Source: Oscillospiraceae bacterium
GTDB lineage: Bacteria > Bacillota > Clostridia > Oscillospirales > Oscillospiraceae
DNA: 57,683 nt
NCBI GenBank assembly: GCA_902795345.1
Contig: CADBKO010000024.1
Location: 1 to 57,683, forward strand
Reading direction: 5' to 3'
Shown one piece after another: positions 17,698 to 27,483 of this stretch (the stretch's first letter is position 1; each line of letters starts with the position of its first letter). The notes under the pieces are model-generated. The model was not told where the DNA came from, did not search any database, and saw only the letters and a program-made list of their open reading frames with translations. The translations under genes were made by a program, and so were the position numbers.

Positions 17698-17916
17698 TTA
17701 TTTGCTTCGCCACGTGATCCTGCCGCGGGTCAGATCGTAAGGTGACATCTGTACCGTGACTTTATCGCCGGGCAAAATGCGGATGAAATTCATCCGGAGC
17801 TTACCGGAAATGTGGGCCAGAATGGTGTGGCCGTTTCCGATATCGACGGTAAACATCGTGTTGGGCAGGGATTCTACGACCGTGCCCTCCAGTTCGATGG
17901 CGTCGTCTTTCGCCAA
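17698..17916 (-). CDS. infA: Translation initiation factor IF-1
   Basis: A 72-residue OB-fold protein that binds the 30S A site during initiation. The standard core is [20 protein letters not shown] and [19 protein letters not shown], ending [11 protein letters not shown]. It lies 14 nt before rpmJ. Confidence 0.97.
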   Translation of the reverse strand: MAKDDAIELEGTVVESLPNTMFTVDIGNGHTILAHISGKLRMNFIRILPGDKVTVQMSPYDLTRGRITWRSK

Positions 17917-17935
17917 AACTTCGTCCCTCCTGATC

Positions 17936-18205
17936 TTAATTGGCGCGCTGCATTACCCTCGCCTCCGCCAGCGCCCTTCGCAGGGCGGCGTCGGTCAAAG
18001 GATCGTGCAGCTTCCCGCTCACGGCCTCCGTGAGGCCTTCCGGCAGGAAAATCACATGCTTCCTGTTTTTCTTCTTCGGCCGGGCCAGCTTTCGCAGCTT
18101 CCCGTCCGCCAGGAGCACGCTCCCCCCGTCCTCTTCCAGGACCAGGTACAGCATTCCCCTGTCATGCCCCGCGGTGGACAGGGCCAGTCCGACATACTCA
18201 GACAT
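17936..18205 (-). CDS. KOW-domain RNA-binding protein (L14e-like)
   Basis: An 89-residue basic protein. A KOW-like N-terminal strand region ([21 protein letters not shown]) is followed by a basic patch ([18 protein letters not shown]). Small proteins of this type occur between map and infA in many Clostridia and are thought to bind RNA or ribosomes; the exact role is unknown. It overlaps the map stop by 8 nt, so the two are translationally coupled. Confidence 0.8.
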   Translation of the reverse strand: MSEYVGLALSTAGHDRGMLYLVLEEDGGSVLLADGKLRKLARPKKKNRKHVIFLPEGLTEAVSGKLHDPLTDAALRRALAEARVMQRAN

Positions 18206-18965
18206 CGAAACCGTCTCCCCGGGTGGGCGTCAGGATCTCGGGGTCTCCCGATGTGATGAGGACGCTGTTTTCATAGTGGGCGGCGGGTTTCCCGTCCGCT
18301 GTGACCACCGTCCAATCGTCGCTCAGGACCCGGACCTCCCAGACGCCCATGTTCACCATGGGCTCTATGGCGAGGGTCATGCCCGGCACCAGCCGGGGCC
18401 CGTGGCCCGGACGGCCGAAATTCGGCACCTCCGGTTCCTCGTGCATTTTGCTGCCCACGCCGTGGCCCACATACTCCCGCACCACCGAATAGCCCCTCTG
18501 CTCCACATACGCCTGAATGGCGTGGGAGATGTCGGAGACCCGGTAGCCGGCGCGGGCGTAGCGGAGCCCTTCAAAAAAGCTCTCTCTGGTCACCTGGATG
18601 AGCCGCTTTGCCTCCTCGCTCCCCTCGCCGGCGATATAGGTGGCGGCGCAGTCGCCGTGGAACCCGTCGATACAGGCGCCCACGTCGATGCTCACCACGT
18701 CGCCCTCGTGGATCTTCCGGGAGCCGGGGATCCCATGGATCACCTGCTCGTTGATGGAGACGCACACGCTGGCGGGGTAGCCGTTGTAGTGGAGGAAGGA
18801 GGGCTTGGCGCCCTGACTGAGGATGAACTCATGGACCGCTCTGTCGATGGCTTTCGTCGATACGCCGGGCTTTACCATTTCCCCTGCCAAAGCACGGGCA
18901 GCCGCGGTAATTTTTCCGGCCCGGCGCATCGCATCCACATCACGGCCGGTCTTCAGGGAAATCAC
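18198..18965 (-). CDS. map: Methionine aminopeptidase, type I
   Basis: A 255-residue metalloenzyme removing the initiator methionine from nascent proteins. Metal ligands are visible in GDVVSIDVGACIDGFHGD (Asp, Asp), GHGVGSKMHEEPEVPNFG (His) and LAIEPM (Glu). It overlaps adk by 4 nt upstream and the KOW gene by 8 nt downstream, the usual secY-adk-map-infA order. Confidence 0.97.
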   Translation of the reverse strand: MISLKTGRDVDAMRRAGKITAAARALAGEMVKPGVSTKAIDRAVHEFILSQGAKPSFLHYNGYPASVCVSINEQVIHGIPGSRKIHEGDVVSIDVGACIDGFHGDCAATYIAGEGSEEAKRLIQVTRESFFEGLRYARAGYRVSDISHAIQAYVEQRGYSVVREYVGHGVGSKMHEEPEVPNFGRPGHGPRLVPGMTLAIEPMVNMGVWEVRVLSDDWTVVTADGKPAAHYENSVLITSGDPEILTPTRGDGFDV

Positions 18966-19600
18966 TGCATCATCTCCAGTGCCTTGACCAGCTTCTCGGA
19001 AGTTTCTTCAACGCTGGCGGTGCCGTCCACGGCCTTGAGCTTGCCCTGCGCGGTGTAGTAACCGATGATGGGCTCGGTCTGGGCGTGGTAAACCGCCAGT
19101 CTCTGCCGCACGGTCTCGGGCTTGTCATCCTGGCGGATGGTCAGCTTCTCGCCGCACTTGTCGCAGATGCCCTCCACCTTGGGAGGATTGGCCTTCACGT
19201 GGTAAGTCGCGCCGCACTTCATGCAGGTGCGGCGGCCGCCCATGCGCTCCTCGATGGCTTCGTCGCTGATTTCGAGGGAAAGGACGGCGTCGATCTGAAC
19301 GCCCATCTTGTCCAGCATTTCCGCCTGCGCGATGGTGCGGGGAACGCCGTCCAGGATGCAGCCTTTGCCCAGATCATGGGTCTCCAGATAGTCCTTCACG
19401 ATGCCGATGATCACGTCGTCCGGCACCAGCTCGCCCTTGTCCATATAGCTCTTCGCGTTCAGGCCCACGGGGCGCTGCTCGGCGATGGCCGCCCGGAGGA
19501 TATTGCCGGTGGAAAGGGTGGTGAGATCCATCTTCTTACTGAGGACTTCCGCCTGGGTGCCCTTGCCGGCGCCCGGAGGTCCAAGCATGATAATGTTCAT
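18962..19600 (-). CDS. adk: Adenylate kinase (zinc LID form)
   Basis: A 212-residue enzyme interconverting ATP + AMP and 2 ADP. The P-loop is GPPGAGKGTQAE, and the LID carries a four-cysteine zinc site (CMKCGATYH and CDKCGEKL) as in most Gram-positive enzymes. It lies 13 nt after secY. Confidence 0.97.
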   Translation of the reverse strand: MNIIMLGPPGAGKGTQAEVLSKKMDLTTLSTGNILRAAIAEQRPVGLNAKSYMDKGELVPDDVIIGIVKDYLETHDLGKGCILDGVPRTIAQAEMLDKMGVQIDAVLSLEISDEAIEERMGGRRTCMKCGATYHVKANPPKVEGICDKCGEKLTIRQDDKPETVRQRLAVYHAQTEPIIGYYTAQGKLKAVDGTASVEETSEKLVKALEMMQ

Positions 19601-19613
19601 ATCTTTTCTCTCC

Positions 19614-20903
19614 TTAGTCCAGGAAGCCCTTGTAGTGCCGCATGATCATCTGGTTCTCCAGACCCTGCACGATCTCGATGGCCACGCCCACGGCGATGAT
19701 GATGGAGGTGCCGCCCAGGGAGATGCCGGCGGTCTTGGTGACGCCGGAGAACGCGATGGGCAGAGCCGCGACGATGCCGAGATAGAGGGAGCCGAAGAGG
19801 GTCACGCGGTTCAGGACCTTGCTGATGAAATCGGTGGTGGGCTTGCCCGGACGGAAGCCGGGGATATACCCGCCGTTCTTCTTCAGGTTATTGGAGACCT
19901 CGATGGGGTTGAACTGGATCGTCGCGTAGAAATAACCGAACGCGATGATCAGCAGGAAATAGATGATCATATAGGGGATGCCGTCGGTGTCGAAGAAGTT
20001 GAGGAACCTGGCACCGAAGGAGCCGACCTGGGGGGTGCGGAGGAAAGAAGCCACGGTAGCCGGCAGGGACGCGATGGACTGGGCGAAGATGATGGGCATG
20101 ACGCCGGACATATTCACCTTCATGGGGAGATAGGTGCTCTGGCCGCCGTACATCCTCCGGCCCACGACCCGCTTGGCATACTGCACCGGGATCCGCCGCT
20201 CCGCGTTGGACACGAAGACGATCAGGATGATGATCACGGCGACGCCGATGAGGATGCCGATGAAGGCCACCACATGGAGGCTGCCCGCGATCAGGTTATT
20301 GACGATGCGGTAAGCCGCGGTGGGCAGGCGGGAGATGATGCTGGCGAAGAGGATGATGGAGATACCGTTTCCGATGCCGAATTCGGTGATCTGCTCACCC
20401 AGCCACATCAGCAGGGCCGCGCCGCCGCAGAAGGTCATGATGATGACGATGGCAGCCCAGAAGCTGCTGCCGCCGGTGGCCAGCAGGTTGTTGTTGCGGA
20501 TGAGGAAATAGTAGCCGGTGCCCATGATCAGGCCGATGGCCACGGTAGCATAACGGGTGATGGAGCTGATCTTGCGCCGCCCCTCCTCGCCGCCTTCCTT
20601 GCTGAGACGCTCCAGGGCGGGGATGGCCACGCAGAGCAGCTGGATGATGATGCTCGCGTTGATATAGGGCTGGATGCTCAGAGCGAAGATGGTAGCCGTG
20701 CTGAAGGCGTTGCCGGACATCATGTTATACAGGCCCAGCACCGTATTCTGCAGGGTGTTGAAGTAGTTCGCCAGCATCTCGCTGTTGATATAGGGCACCG
20801 GGACGGCGTTGCCGATCCGGTACAGCAGCAGGATGAAGAGCGTGAAGAGGATCTTCTTGCGCAGCTCCTCTATCTTCCAGGCATTGCGAAAAACCTGAAA
20901 CAC
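19614..20903 (-). CDS. secY: Preprotein translocase subunit SecY
   Basis: A 429-residue protein with ten membrane helices forming the Sec channel. Typical segments are GNAVPVPYINSEML near the first helix and FRPGKPTTDFISKVLNRVT in the cytoplasmic loop. It starts with GTG directly after the rplO stop (TAAGTG), with AGGTGG inside the end of rplO. SecG is encoded separately at 31772. Confidence 0.96.
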   Translation of the reverse strand: MFQVFRNAWKIEELRKKILFTLFILLLYRIGNAVPVPYINSEMLANYFNTLQNTVLGLYNMMSGNAFSTATIFALSIQPYINASIIIQLLCVAIPALERLSKEGGEEGRRKISSITRYATVAIGLIMGTGYYFLIRNNNLLATGGSSFWAAIVIIMTFCGGAALLMWLGEQITEFGIGNGISIILFASIISRLPTAAYRIVNNLIAGSLHVVAFIGILIGVAVIIILIVFVSNAERRIPVQYAKRVVGRRMYGGQSTYLPMKVNMSGVMPIIFAQSIASLPATVASFLRTPQVGSFGARFLNFFDTDGIPYMIIYFLLIIAFGYFYATIQFNPIEVSNNLKKNGGYIPGFRPGKPTTDFISKVLNRVTLFGSLYLGIVAALPIAFSGVTKTAGISLGGTSIIIAVGVAIEIVQGLENQMIMRHYKGFLD

Positions 20904-21344
20904 TTATACCACCTCGGTCTTTCCGCCGGCCGCCTCAATTTTCTGCTTCGCAGTTTCGGAGAAAGCGGCGGCGTTGACCGTGAGCTTTTTGGTCAGTTCG
21001 CCATTGCCGAGGATTTTGACGCCATAGGTGCACTTGCTGAGGATGCCGGCAGCCAGCAGAGCCTGTGCATCCACAACCGCACCGTCCTCGAATTTGTTCA
21101 GCGCGGAAACGTTGACGAATTCCAGAGGCTTGGCAAAGATGTTGTTGAAGCCACGCTTCGGGACACGCCGGGCCAGAGGCATCTGGCCGCCTTCGAAACC
21201 GACGCGGACGCCGCCGCCGCTGCGGGCCTTCTGGCCCTTGTGGCCCCGACCGGCGGTTTTGCCGTTGCCGGTGCCGATGCCGCGGCCTTTGCGCTTGGCT
21301 TCCTTGACGGAGCCGGGCGCGGGACTCAGTTCGCTGATTTTCAT
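20904..21344 (-). CDS. rplO: 50S ribosomal protein L15
   Basis: A 146-residue L15. The Gly/Arg/Lys-rich N-terminus ([21 protein letters not shown]) and [18 protein letters not shown] are diagnostic. It abuts secY without a gap. Confidence 0.97.
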   Translation of the reverse strand: MKISELSPAPGSVKEAKRKGRGIGTGNGKTAGRGHKGQKARSGGGVRVGFEGGQMPLARRVPKRGFNNIFAKPLEFVNVSALNKFEDGAVVDAQALLAAGILSKCTYGVKILGNGELTKKLTVNAAAFSETAKQKIEAAGGKTEVV

Positions 21345-21357
21345 TCGTCTGGCCTCC

Positions 21358-21537
21358 TTATTCTTCCGTGACGCTGAGCAGATAGCCGATCTGGGCGATC
21401 TTGCCCCGGGTCTGCTCGTTGTCGGGCTGCACGGTCTCGTTGCCGATCTTCCGCAGCCCCAGGGAATGGGCCGTGCTGATGTGCTTATCCAGTCTGCCGT
21501 TGAGGCTCTTGACCAGTTTGATTTTCAGATTTGCCAT
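21358..21537 (-). CDS. rpmD: 50S ribosomal protein L30
   Basis: A 59-codon gene. The product starts [14 protein letters not shown] and contains [18 protein letters not shown], the L30 signature for 23S rRNA binding. It lies 13 nt from rpsE and 13 nt from rplO, the standard position. Confidence 0.96.
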   Translation of the reverse strand: MANLKIKLVKSLNGRLDKHISTAHSLGLRKIGNETVQPDNEQTRGKIAQIGYLLSVTEE

Positions 21538-21550
21538 TTGTCAGCCCTCC

Positions 21551-22069
21551 TCAGCCCAGGATCTCTTCCGCGGTCTTGCCGCGGGTCTTGCCGACCTGCT
21601 CCGCATTGCGGAGGCTCAGCAGTCCCTGCATGGTGGCGGCCACCACGTTGTTGGGGTTGTTGGAACGCAGGCACTTGGTCCGGATGTCCTTGATGCCGGC
21701 GGCTTCCACCACCGCACGGACAGCGCCGCCGGCGATAACGCCGGTGCCTTCCGGGGCGGGCTTCATCAGCACGCGGCCGGCGCCGAACTCCCCGATGATC
21801 TCATGGGGGATGGTGCTGCCCTGGAGCGTGATGTTCACCAGGTTCTTCTTGGCATCCTCGATGCCCTTGCGGATCGCTTCGGAGACCTCGGAGGCCTTGC
21901 CGTGGCCGCAGCCGACGCGGCCCTTCTCATCGCCCACCACGCACAGCGCGCTGAACTTCATGACGCGGCCGCCCTTGACGGTCTTGGAGACGCGGTTCAG
22001 GGAAACGACCTTCTCAACGAACTCAGACTGCACTTCCTCGCGGGGCGCTCTGTTATTATTATAAGCCAT
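21551..22069 (-). CDS. rpsE: 30S ribosomal protein S5
   Basis: A 172-residue S5 beginning [17 protein letters not shown]. The double-stranded RNA-binding motif region ([20 protein letters not shown]) and the [20 protein letters not shown] segment are intact. The frame is open for 63 more codons upstream, but those overlap rplR and are rejected; the ATG at 22069 has a proper position after rplR. Confidence 0.97.
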   Translation of the reverse strand: MAYNNNRAPREEVQSEFVEKVVSLNRVSKTVKGGRVMKFSALCVVGDEKGRVGCGHGKASEVSEAIRKGIEDAKKNLVNITLQGSTIPHEIIGEFGAGRVLMKPAPEGTGVIAGGAVRAVVEAAGIKDIRTKCLRSNNPNNVVAATMQGLLSLRNAEQVGKTRGKTAEEILG

Positions 22070-22085
22070 TTTCCTACTCCTTCCG

Positions 22086-22445
22086 TCAGAACTGCAGGCC
22101 GCCCTCGCGGGCGCCCTCCGCCAGAGCCTGGACGCGGCCGGTGTAAACGTAGCCGCCCCGGTCGAACACGACCTCATCGACTCCCTTGGCCTTGGCGCGC
22201 TCGGCGACGGTCTGACCGACCTTCTTGGCGGCCTCGATGTTGCCGCCGTAGTTCTCAAAGCCCTTTTCCACGGAGGAAGCGGACACCAGGGTGATGCCGT
22301 TAACGTCGTCGATCACCTGGGCATAGATGTGGTTCAGGCTGCGGAAGACGCAGAGCCTGGGACGCTCAGGCGTACCGGAAATCTTCGCCCGGACGCGCTT
22401 GTGGCGCTTTAAGCGCTGCGCTTTGGTATCAGGTCTTTTAATCAT
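22086..22445 (-). CDS. rplR: 50S ribosomal protein L18
   Basis: A 119-residue 5S rRNA-binding protein. Core motifs are [18 protein letters not shown] and the C-terminal [27 protein letters not shown] ending. 18 nt after rplF. Confidence 0.97.
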   Translation of the reverse strand: MIKRPDTKAQRLKRHKRVRAKISGTPERPRLCVFRSLNHIYAQVIDDVNGITLVSASSVEKGFENYGGNIEAAKKVGQTVAERAKAKGVDEVVFDRGGYVYTGRVQALAEGAREGGLQF

Positions 22446-22463
22446 CTCAGGTACACCTCCCTA

Positions 22464-23000
22464 TTATTTACCGGTCTTGCCTTCCTTGCGGCGGATGGTC
22501 TCTTCGGCATACTTGATGCCCTTGCCCTTGTAAGGCTCGGGCGGTCTCTTCTTCCGAACGTCCGCTGCGAACTGGCCGACCTTCTGCTTATCGGGGCCGT
22601 GGATGATGACCCGGTTGGCATCGGGAACGTCGATGGTGATGCCGGGGATCTCGTCAACGGTGACCTGATGAGAATAGCCCAGGTTCATGATGAGCTGCTT
22701 GCCCGTCTTCTGGGCACGATAACCCACGCCGTTGATCTGCAGTTCCTTGCTGAACTCCTTGGTCACGCCCACCACCATGTTGTTCACAAGGCTGCGGGTG
22801 AGGCCGTGGAGAGAGCGGTTGAAGGGCTCGTCGTCGGGACGGGTGATGTGGATGATGCCGTTGTCCATGCTGACGGTCATGTTGGGATGGACGTCCAGCT
22901 CAAGCTCGCCCTTGGGGCCTTTGACGGCCACATGCTGGCCGTCGATCTTGACGGTCACGCCGGCGGGCACGGTGATGGCTTCTCTGCCGATTCTAGACAT
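22464..23000 (-). CDS. rplF: 50S ribosomal protein L6
   Basis: A 178-residue two-domain rRNA-binding protein. The start MSRIGREAITVPAGV and the C-terminal signature PPEPYKGKGIKYAEE are diagnostic. 15 nt after rpsH. Confidence 0.97.
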   Translation of the reverse strand: MSRIGREAITVPAGVTVKIDGQHVAVKGPKGELELDVHPNMTVSMDNGIIHITRPDDEPFNRSLHGLTRSLVNNMVVGVTKEFSKELQINGVGYRAQKTGKQLIMNLGYSHQVTVDEIPGITIDVPDANRVIIHGPDKQKVGQFAADVRKKRPPEPYKGKGIKYAEETIRRKEGKTGK

Positions 23001-23015
23001 TCTCTCTGCCCTCCC

Positions 23016-23414
23016 TTACCACACGAACGCCAGGACTTCGCCGCCGACATGGGCCTCGCGGGCCTTCTTGTCGGTCATGACGCCCTTGGACGTGGAGATG
23101 ATGGCGATGCCAAGGCCCTTGAGCACCTTGGGGAGCTCGTCGGCGCCCGCGTAAACGCGCAGGCCGGGCTTGGACACGCGGCGGAGACCCTGGATGACCT
23201 TTTCCTTGCCCGCGTTGTACTTCAGCGCGATGCGGATGATGCCCTGGGTGCCGTCGTCAACGATCTGATAGCTCTTGATATAGCCTTCTGCCAGCAGGAT
23301 CTCAGCGATGGCCTTCTTCATGTTGGAAGCGGGCACATCCACGGTGTCGTGCTTGGCGGAATTGGCGTTGCGGATGCGGGTGAGCATATCCGCAATGGGG
23401 TCCGTGATCTGCAT
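23016..23414 (-). CDS. rpsH: 30S ribosomal protein S8
   Basis: A 132-residue S8 with the N-terminal [13 protein letters not shown] and C-terminal [17 protein letters not shown] motifs. S8 is the known autoregulator of spc-type operons in some bacteria. The 101-nt gap before this gene is unusually long for the operon and contains a hairpin (23460-23492), a possible regulatory site. Confidence 0.97.
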   Translation of the reverse strand: MQITDPIADMLTRIRNANSAKHDTVDVPASNMKKAIAEILLAEGYIKSYQIVDDGTQGIIRIALKYNAGKEKVIQGLRRVSKPGLRVYAGADELPKVLKGLGIAIISTSKGVMTDKKAREAHVGGEVLAFVW

Positions 23415-23459
23415 AATGGGATTTCCTCCTTATAAAGTTACAGGTTTTCACCTGTGATA

Positions 23460-23492
23460 GCGGCAGGTATCAGGAATACTGACCTATGCCGC
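23460..23492 (-). promoter_or_regulatory. Structured intergenic RNA between rpsN and rpsH
   Basis: On the minus strand GCGGCA pairs with TGCCGC (23492-23487 with 23465-23460) and continues inward as GGT/ACC and CAG/CTG around small bulges. A second hairpin (ACAGGT-GAAA-ACCTGT) lies just before the rpsH ribosome-binding site. This is the only sizeable gap in the spc part of the operon. An S8 feedback site or processing site is possible but unproven. Confidence 0.35.
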
Positions 23493-23515
23493 CGTTGCGG
23501 GGGAAGCCGCCGGGA

Positions 23516-23701
23516 TTACCAGCTGGCCTTTTTGACGCCGGGGATCTGGCCCTTGTAGGCCAGCTCACGGAAGCAGATACGGCAGATGCCGTAGTTCCGC
23601 AGATAAGCATGGGGGCGGCCGCAGATCTTGCAGCGGTTGTAACGCCGGCTGGAGAACTTGGCGGGAGCCTGCTGCTTGAGTTTCATGGAAAGTTTAGCCA
23701 T
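23516..23701 (-). CDS. rpsN: 30S ribosomal protein S14, zinc type
   Basis: A 61-residue short S14 with the zinc ribbon [20 protein letters not shown] and the C-terminal [13 protein letters not shown], the standard zinc-dependent type Z form. 14 nt after rplE. Confidence 0.97.
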   Translation of the reverse strand: MAKLSMKLKQQAPAKFSSRRYNRCKICGRPHAYLRNYGICRICFRELAYKGQIPGVKKASW

Positions 23702-23715
23702 TATCCGTTCCTCCC

Positions 23716-24261
23716 TCAGGCCTGGGCCGCGAAGGGCGCGCCCAGGAGCTTCAGCAGCTCGCGGGCCTCTTCGTCGGTCTTGGCGGTGGTGACCATGATG
23801 ATGTCCATGCCGCGGATCTTGTCGATCTTGTCATACTCGATCTCGGGGAAGATCAGCTGCTCCTTCACGCCCAGGGCATAGTTGCCGCGGCCGTCGAAGG
23901 CGTTGGGGTTGATGCCCCGGAAGTCACGGACGCGGGGCAGCGCCACGTTCAGCAGACGATCCATGAACTCCCACATGCGGTCGGAGCGCAGGGTGACCTT
24001 CACGCCGACGCTCATGCCTTCACGGACCTTGAAGTTGGCCACGCTCTTGCGGGCTTTGGTCACGACGGCCTTCTGGCCGGTGATGGCGGTGATGTCCTTC
24101 ACCACGGCCTCCAGGGCCTTGGCATTGTCCCGGCAGTCGCCGCAGCCGCAGTTGACCACGATCTTCTCCAGGCGGGGGATCTGCATGGGGCTCTTGTACT
24201 CGAACTTCTTCATGAGGGCGGGCGCGACTTCCGCCTGGTACTTATCTTTCAGTCTGGGCAT
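23716..24261 (-). CDS. rplE: 50S ribosomal protein L5
   Basis: A 181-residue 5S rRNA- and P-site tRNA-contacting protein. Recognised by [35 protein letters not shown] and [15 protein letters not shown]. 15 nt after rplX. Confidence 0.97.
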   Translation of the reverse strand: MPRLKDKYQAEVAPALMKKFEYKSPMQIPRLEKIVVNCGCGDCRDNAKALEAVVKDITAITGQKAVVTKARKSVANFKVREGMSVGVKVTLRSDRMWEFMDRLLNVALPRVRDFRGINPNAFDGRGNYALGVKEQLIFPEIEYDKIDKIRGMDIIMVTTAKTDEEARELLKLLGAPFAAQA

Positions 24262-24276
24262 ATCGTCTTACCTCCC

Positions 24277-24585
24277 TCAGATGGTCTCGCCGCACTTGCG
24301 GCAGACGCGGGTCTTGCTGCCGTCGTCCAGGATGCGGAAGGCGGGCCGGGTGGGCTTGCCGCACTTGGGGCAGACCAGCATGACCTTGCAGGCGTAAATG
24401 GGGGTCTCCATCTTCACGATGCCGCCCTCTTCGCCCTGCTTGCGGGGCTTGCGGTGCTTCATGGCGACGTTGACGCCTTCCACGATGACCTTGCCCCCCT
24501 TGGGATCGCTCTTCAGGACCTTGCCCTGCTTTCCCTTGTCCTTGCCGGACAGAACGACGATGGTATCGCCTTTTTTCACATTCAT
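24277..24585 (-). CDS. rplX: 50S ribosomal protein L24
   Basis: A 102-residue KOW-domain assembly initiator of the 50S subunit ([20 protein letters not shown]). The C-terminal half has two Cys pairs (CPKCGKP and CRKCGE), a zinc-ribbon type found in many Clostridia. Confidence 0.96.
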   Translation of the reverse strand: MNVKKGDTIVVLSGKDKGKQGKVLKSDPKGGKVIVEGVNVAMKHRKPRKQGEEGGIVKMETPIYACKVMLVCPKCGKPTRPAFRILDDGSKTRVCRKCGETI

Positions 24586-24599
24586 TCCTCTTGCCCCCC

Positions 24600-24968
24600 T
24601 TAAATGACTTCGGGCGCCAGGGACAGGATCTTCATATAATCCTTGTCGCGCAGCTCGCGGGCCACAGGCCCAAAGATACGGGTGCCCTTGGGGTTGGTGT
24701 CGCCGGACAGGAGCACCGCGGCGTTCTCATCGAAACGCACATAAGTGCCGTCGGCACGGCGGACGCCCTTGGCGGTGCGGACGATGACGGCCTTGACCAC
24801 ATCACCCTTCTTGACGCTGCCGCCGGGCTGAGCCTTGCGGACGGAAGCGACGATCACATCGCCGATATTGCCAAATTTGCGCTTGGAGCCGCCCAGAACA
24901 CGGATACACTTGAGCTCCTTGGCGCCGGTATTGTCGGCCACCTTCAGATAAGATTCAGCCTGTATCAT
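24600..24968 (-). CDS. rplN: 50S ribosomal protein L14
   Basis: A 122-residue L14 beginning [19 protein letters not shown], with the conserved [18 protein letters not shown] and [13 protein letters not shown] stretches. 15 nt after rpsQ. Confidence 0.97.
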   Translation of the reverse strand: MIQAESYLKVADNTGAKELKCIRVLGGSKRKFGNIGDVIVASVRKAQPGGSVKKGDVVKAVIVRTAKGVRRADGTYVRFDENAAVLLSGDTNPKGTRIFGPVARELRDKDYMKILSLAPEVI

Positions 24969-24983
24969 AGTTCCTTCGCCTCC

Positions 24984-25247
24984 TTACTTCGCCTTTTCGA
25001 CGATCTCAACGAGACGCCAGCGCTTGTCCTTGGACAGGGGGCGGGTCTCCATGACGCGCACCCGATCGCCCACGCCGGCCTCGTTCTTCTCATCATGGGC
25101 CTTCAGTTTATAAGTCCGCTTCACGATCTTCTTGTAAAGAGGATGGGCAACGCGGTCTTCGATGGCCACGACGATGGTCTTATCCATCTTGTCGGACACG
25201 ACACGGCCGACTCTGGTTTTACGGGAAGTTTCTCTTACTTCGCTCAT
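24984..25247 (-). CDS. rpsQ: 30S ribosomal protein S17
   Basis: An 87-residue OB-fold S17 beginning [20 protein letters not shown], with the [11 protein letters not shown] motif. The ATG at 25247 is preferred because the AAGGAGG lies 9 nt upstream; the in-frame ATG at 25256 directly abuts that Shine-Dalgarno and cannot use it. Confidence 0.96.
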   Translation of the reverse strand: MSEVRETSRKTRVGRVVSDKMDKTIVVAIEDRVAHPLYKKIVKRTYKLKAHDEKNEAGVGDRVRVMETRPLSKDKRWRLVEIVEKAK

Positions 25248-25261
25248 CTTCGTCATCCTCC

Positions 25262-25456
25262 TTACTTCTCAAGCTCTTTTTCGCGGAGAACGGTCTTGAT
25301 GCGGGCGATATCCTTCTTGACGTCCGCCAGCTTCAGGGGGTTGTCAAGCTGATTGGTCGCGTGCTGCATGCGCAGCATGAACAGATCCTTCTTCAGATCC
25401 GCCAGCTTGGCGTTGAGCTCGTCGGCAGTAAGGCCGCGGATTTCGTTTGCCTTCAT
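25262..25456 (-). CDS. rpmC: 50S ribosomal protein L29
   Basis: A 64-residue helical hairpin protein at the peptide exit tunnel ([22 protein letters not shown], then [19 protein letters not shown]). Its ATG overlaps the rplP stop by 4 nt. Confidence 0.96.
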   Translation of the reverse strand: MKANEIRGLTADELNAKLADLKKDLFMLRMQHATNQLDNPLKLADVKKDIARIKTVLREKELEK

Positions 25457-25884
25457 TCTTCAGCACCACCTTCAGCTTCTTCACGCTTGACGATCTTGGT
25501 GCGGATGGGCAGCTTGTGGCTTCCCAGGCGCAGCGCCTCGCGTGCGGCGTCCTCGGAGACGCCGGCGATCTCGAACATCACCCGGCCGGGCTTGACCACG
25601 GCCACCCAGTACTCAGGAGAACCTTTACCGGAGCCCATACGGGTCTCGGCAGGCTTCTGGGTCACGGGCTTGTCCGGGAAAATCTTGATCCAGACCTGAC
25701 CGCCGCGCTTGGTGTAGCGGGTCATGGCGATACGGGCCGCTTCGATCTGGTTGCTGGTGATCCAGCCGGGCTCCAGGGCCTGCAGACCGAATTCACCGTA
25801 AGTCACCTTGTTGCCGCGGGTCGCCTTGCCGGTCATCCGGCCGCGCTGCTGGCGGCGATATTTAACACGTTTCGGAATCAGCAT
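25453..25884 (-). CDS. rplP: 50S ribosomal protein L16
   Basis: A 143-residue L16 starting [17 protein letters not shown], with the GAGKG-like [19 protein letters not shown] motif. The start shares its A with the rpsC stop (TGATG), giving tight coupling. Confidence 0.97.
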   Translation of the reverse strand: MLIPKRVKYRRQQRGRMTGKATRGNKVTYGEFGLQALEPGWITSNQIEAARIAMTRYTKRGGQVWIKIFPDKPVTQKPAETRMGSGKGSPEYWVAVVKPGRVMFEIAGVSEDAAREALRLGSHKLPIRTKIVKREEAEGGAEE

Positions 25885-26834
25885 CAGCTAGCTCCTCCTT
25901 CCCTGGGGGCGCCGCTCTGGCCCTGGGGCCGATTGGAGCCGCCCTGCTGGCTGCCCATGGGACGATTGCCCTGGGGACGATTGTAGCCGCCCTGGGGACG
26001 ATTGCCGTAACCGCCCTGGCCCTGGCCCTGACGGTTGCCATAACCGCCCTGGCCCTGAGGCCGACGATCTCCGTAGCCGCCCTGGCCCTGACCCTGGCGG
26101 TTGCCGTAGCCGCCCTGACGGCGGTCGCCCCGGCGGTCGCCCCGGCGGTCATTCCGGCGGTCGGGCCGGCTGGTGTCCATGGTGCGGGGGGTGGTGCGCA
26201 GGGTCTGGCTGATGACCTCGCCCTTGTAGATCCACACCTTCACGCCGATGCGGCCATAGGTGGTGGCGGCTTCCGCGAAGCCGTAGTCGATGTCGGCGCG
26301 GAGGGTCTGCAGGGGCACGGTGCCCTCGTGGGCGGTCTCGCTGCGGGCGATCTCGGCGCCGCCGAGACGGCCGGCCACCATGACCTTGATGCCGCGGACG
26401 CCGGCGCGCATGGCGCGGCCGATGGCGTTCTTCATGGCCCGGCGGAAACCGATGCGCTTCTCCAGCTGCTGGGCGATGTTCTCAGCAACCAGCTGGGCAT
26501 TGGTGTCGGGGCTCTTGACTTCCACGATGCTGAGGGCCACGGGCTTGCCCAGCATCTGCTCCATGGTGAGGCGGAGCTTCTCGATCTCCGCGCCGCCCTT
26601 GCCGATGACCACGCCGGGCCTGGAGCAGTGGATATAGATGCGGACCTTCGCGCTGTCCCGCTCGATCTCGATGGTGGGGATGCCGGCGCTGTAAAGGTTC
26701 TTCTTCAGATACTTCCGGATCTTGTAGTCCTCGACGATCAGGTCGCCGACTTTCTCGTTCCGCGCATACCAGCGGGAATCCCAGTCCTTGATGACGCCTA
26801 CGCGCAGACCATGGGGATTAACTTTCTGTCCCAT
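25884..26834 (-). CDS. rpsC: 30S ribosomal protein S3 with long Gly/Gln/Arg-rich tail
   Basis: A 316-residue S3. Residues 1-208 are the normal protein ([22 protein letters not shown] domain with [17 protein letters not shown]-terminal domain [16 protein letters not shown]). Residues about 209-316 are an unusual low-complexity tail: Arg/Asp repeats ([14 protein letters not shown]), then at least four QGQGGYG(N/D)R-like units and a Pro/Gln/Gly end. Standard bacterial S3 ends shortly after residue 210-230. The tail is repetitive at DNA level but in frame and keeps coupling to rplP. RGG-like tails often bind RNA; that function is inferred here. Confidence 0.95.
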   Translation of the reverse strand: MGQKVNPHGLRVGVIKDWDSRWYARNEKVGDLIVEDYKIRKYLKKNLYSAGIPTIEIERDSAKVRIYIHCSRPGVVIGKGGAEIEKLRLTMEQMLGKPVALSIVEVKSPDTNAQLVAENIAQQLEKRIGFRRAMKNAIGRAMRAGVRGIKVMVAGRLGGAEIARSETAHEGTVPLQTLRADIDYGFAEAATTYGRIGVKVWIYKGEVISQTLRTTPRTMDTSRPDRRNDRRGDRRGDRRQGGYGNRQGQGQGGYGDRRPQGQGGYGNRQGQGQGGYGNRPQGGYNRPQGNRPMGSQQGGSNRPQGQSGAPREGGAS

Positions 26835-26838
26835 ACCG

Positions 26839-27174
26839 TTACTCCTTTTCCTTCACAACGACGGTGATGTGCGACGTTCTCTTGAGGATCCTGGCGTAGC
26901 CGCCCCGGGCGCGGGCCATGCCGCGCTTCAGGATGGGGCCGGGGTTGGCGTAAGTCTCGGAGACGTACAGCGCATCGGGGTTCATCTCATGGTTGTTCTC
27001 CGCGTTGGCACACGCGCTCTTCAGCAGCTTCAGCAGCAGCTCGGAGGCGGCCTTGGGCGTCTGCATCAGGATCGCTTCCGCGGTGCGGGTGTCCTTGCCG
27101 CGGATCAGGTCACAGACGATCTGCACCTTGCGAGGCGAGATGCGGGCGTAATGCAGTGTAGCTTTGGCTTCCAT
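26839..27174 (-). CDS. rplV: 50S ribosomal protein L22
   Basis: A 111-residue L22 lining the exit tunnel ([19 protein letters not shown]; the beta-hairpin [20 protein letters not shown]). 4 nt before rpsC. Confidence 0.97.
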   Translation of the reverse strand: MEAKATLHYARISPRKVQIVCDLIRGKDTRTAEAILMQTPKAASELLLKLLKSACANAENNHEMNPDALYVSETYANPGPILKRGMARARGGYARILKRTSHITVVVKEKE

Positions 27175-27192
27175 TCTCTCTGCTTGCCTCCT

Positions 27193-27468
27193 TTACTTGC
27201 CCGCCGTCTTGCCGCCGGAGTGGCCGCGGAACGTGCGGGTGGGGGCGAACTCGCCCAGCTTGTGACCGACCATGTCCTCGGTGATATACACGGGGATATG
27301 ACGGCGGCCGTCGTGAACGGCGATGGTATGACCCACGAAGGAGGGGAAGATGGTGGAAGCGCGGGACCAGGTCTTCAGGACCTTCTTTTCGCCGGTCTTG
27401 TTCATTTCGGTGACCCGCTTCAGCAGCTCGGGAGCTACAAACGGGCCCTTCTTGATACTTCTGCTCAT
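27193..27468 (-). CDS. rpsS: 30S ribosomal protein S19
   Basis: A 91-residue S19 ([52 protein letters not shown]). Standard place between rplB and rplV. Confidence 0.97.
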   Translation of the reverse strand: MSRSIKKGPFVAPELLKRVTEMNKTGEKKVLKTWSRASTIFPSFVGHTIAVHDGRRHIPVYITEDMVGHKLGEFAPTRTFRGHSGGKTAGK

Positions 27469-27483
27469 GTGTCCGTTCCCTCC

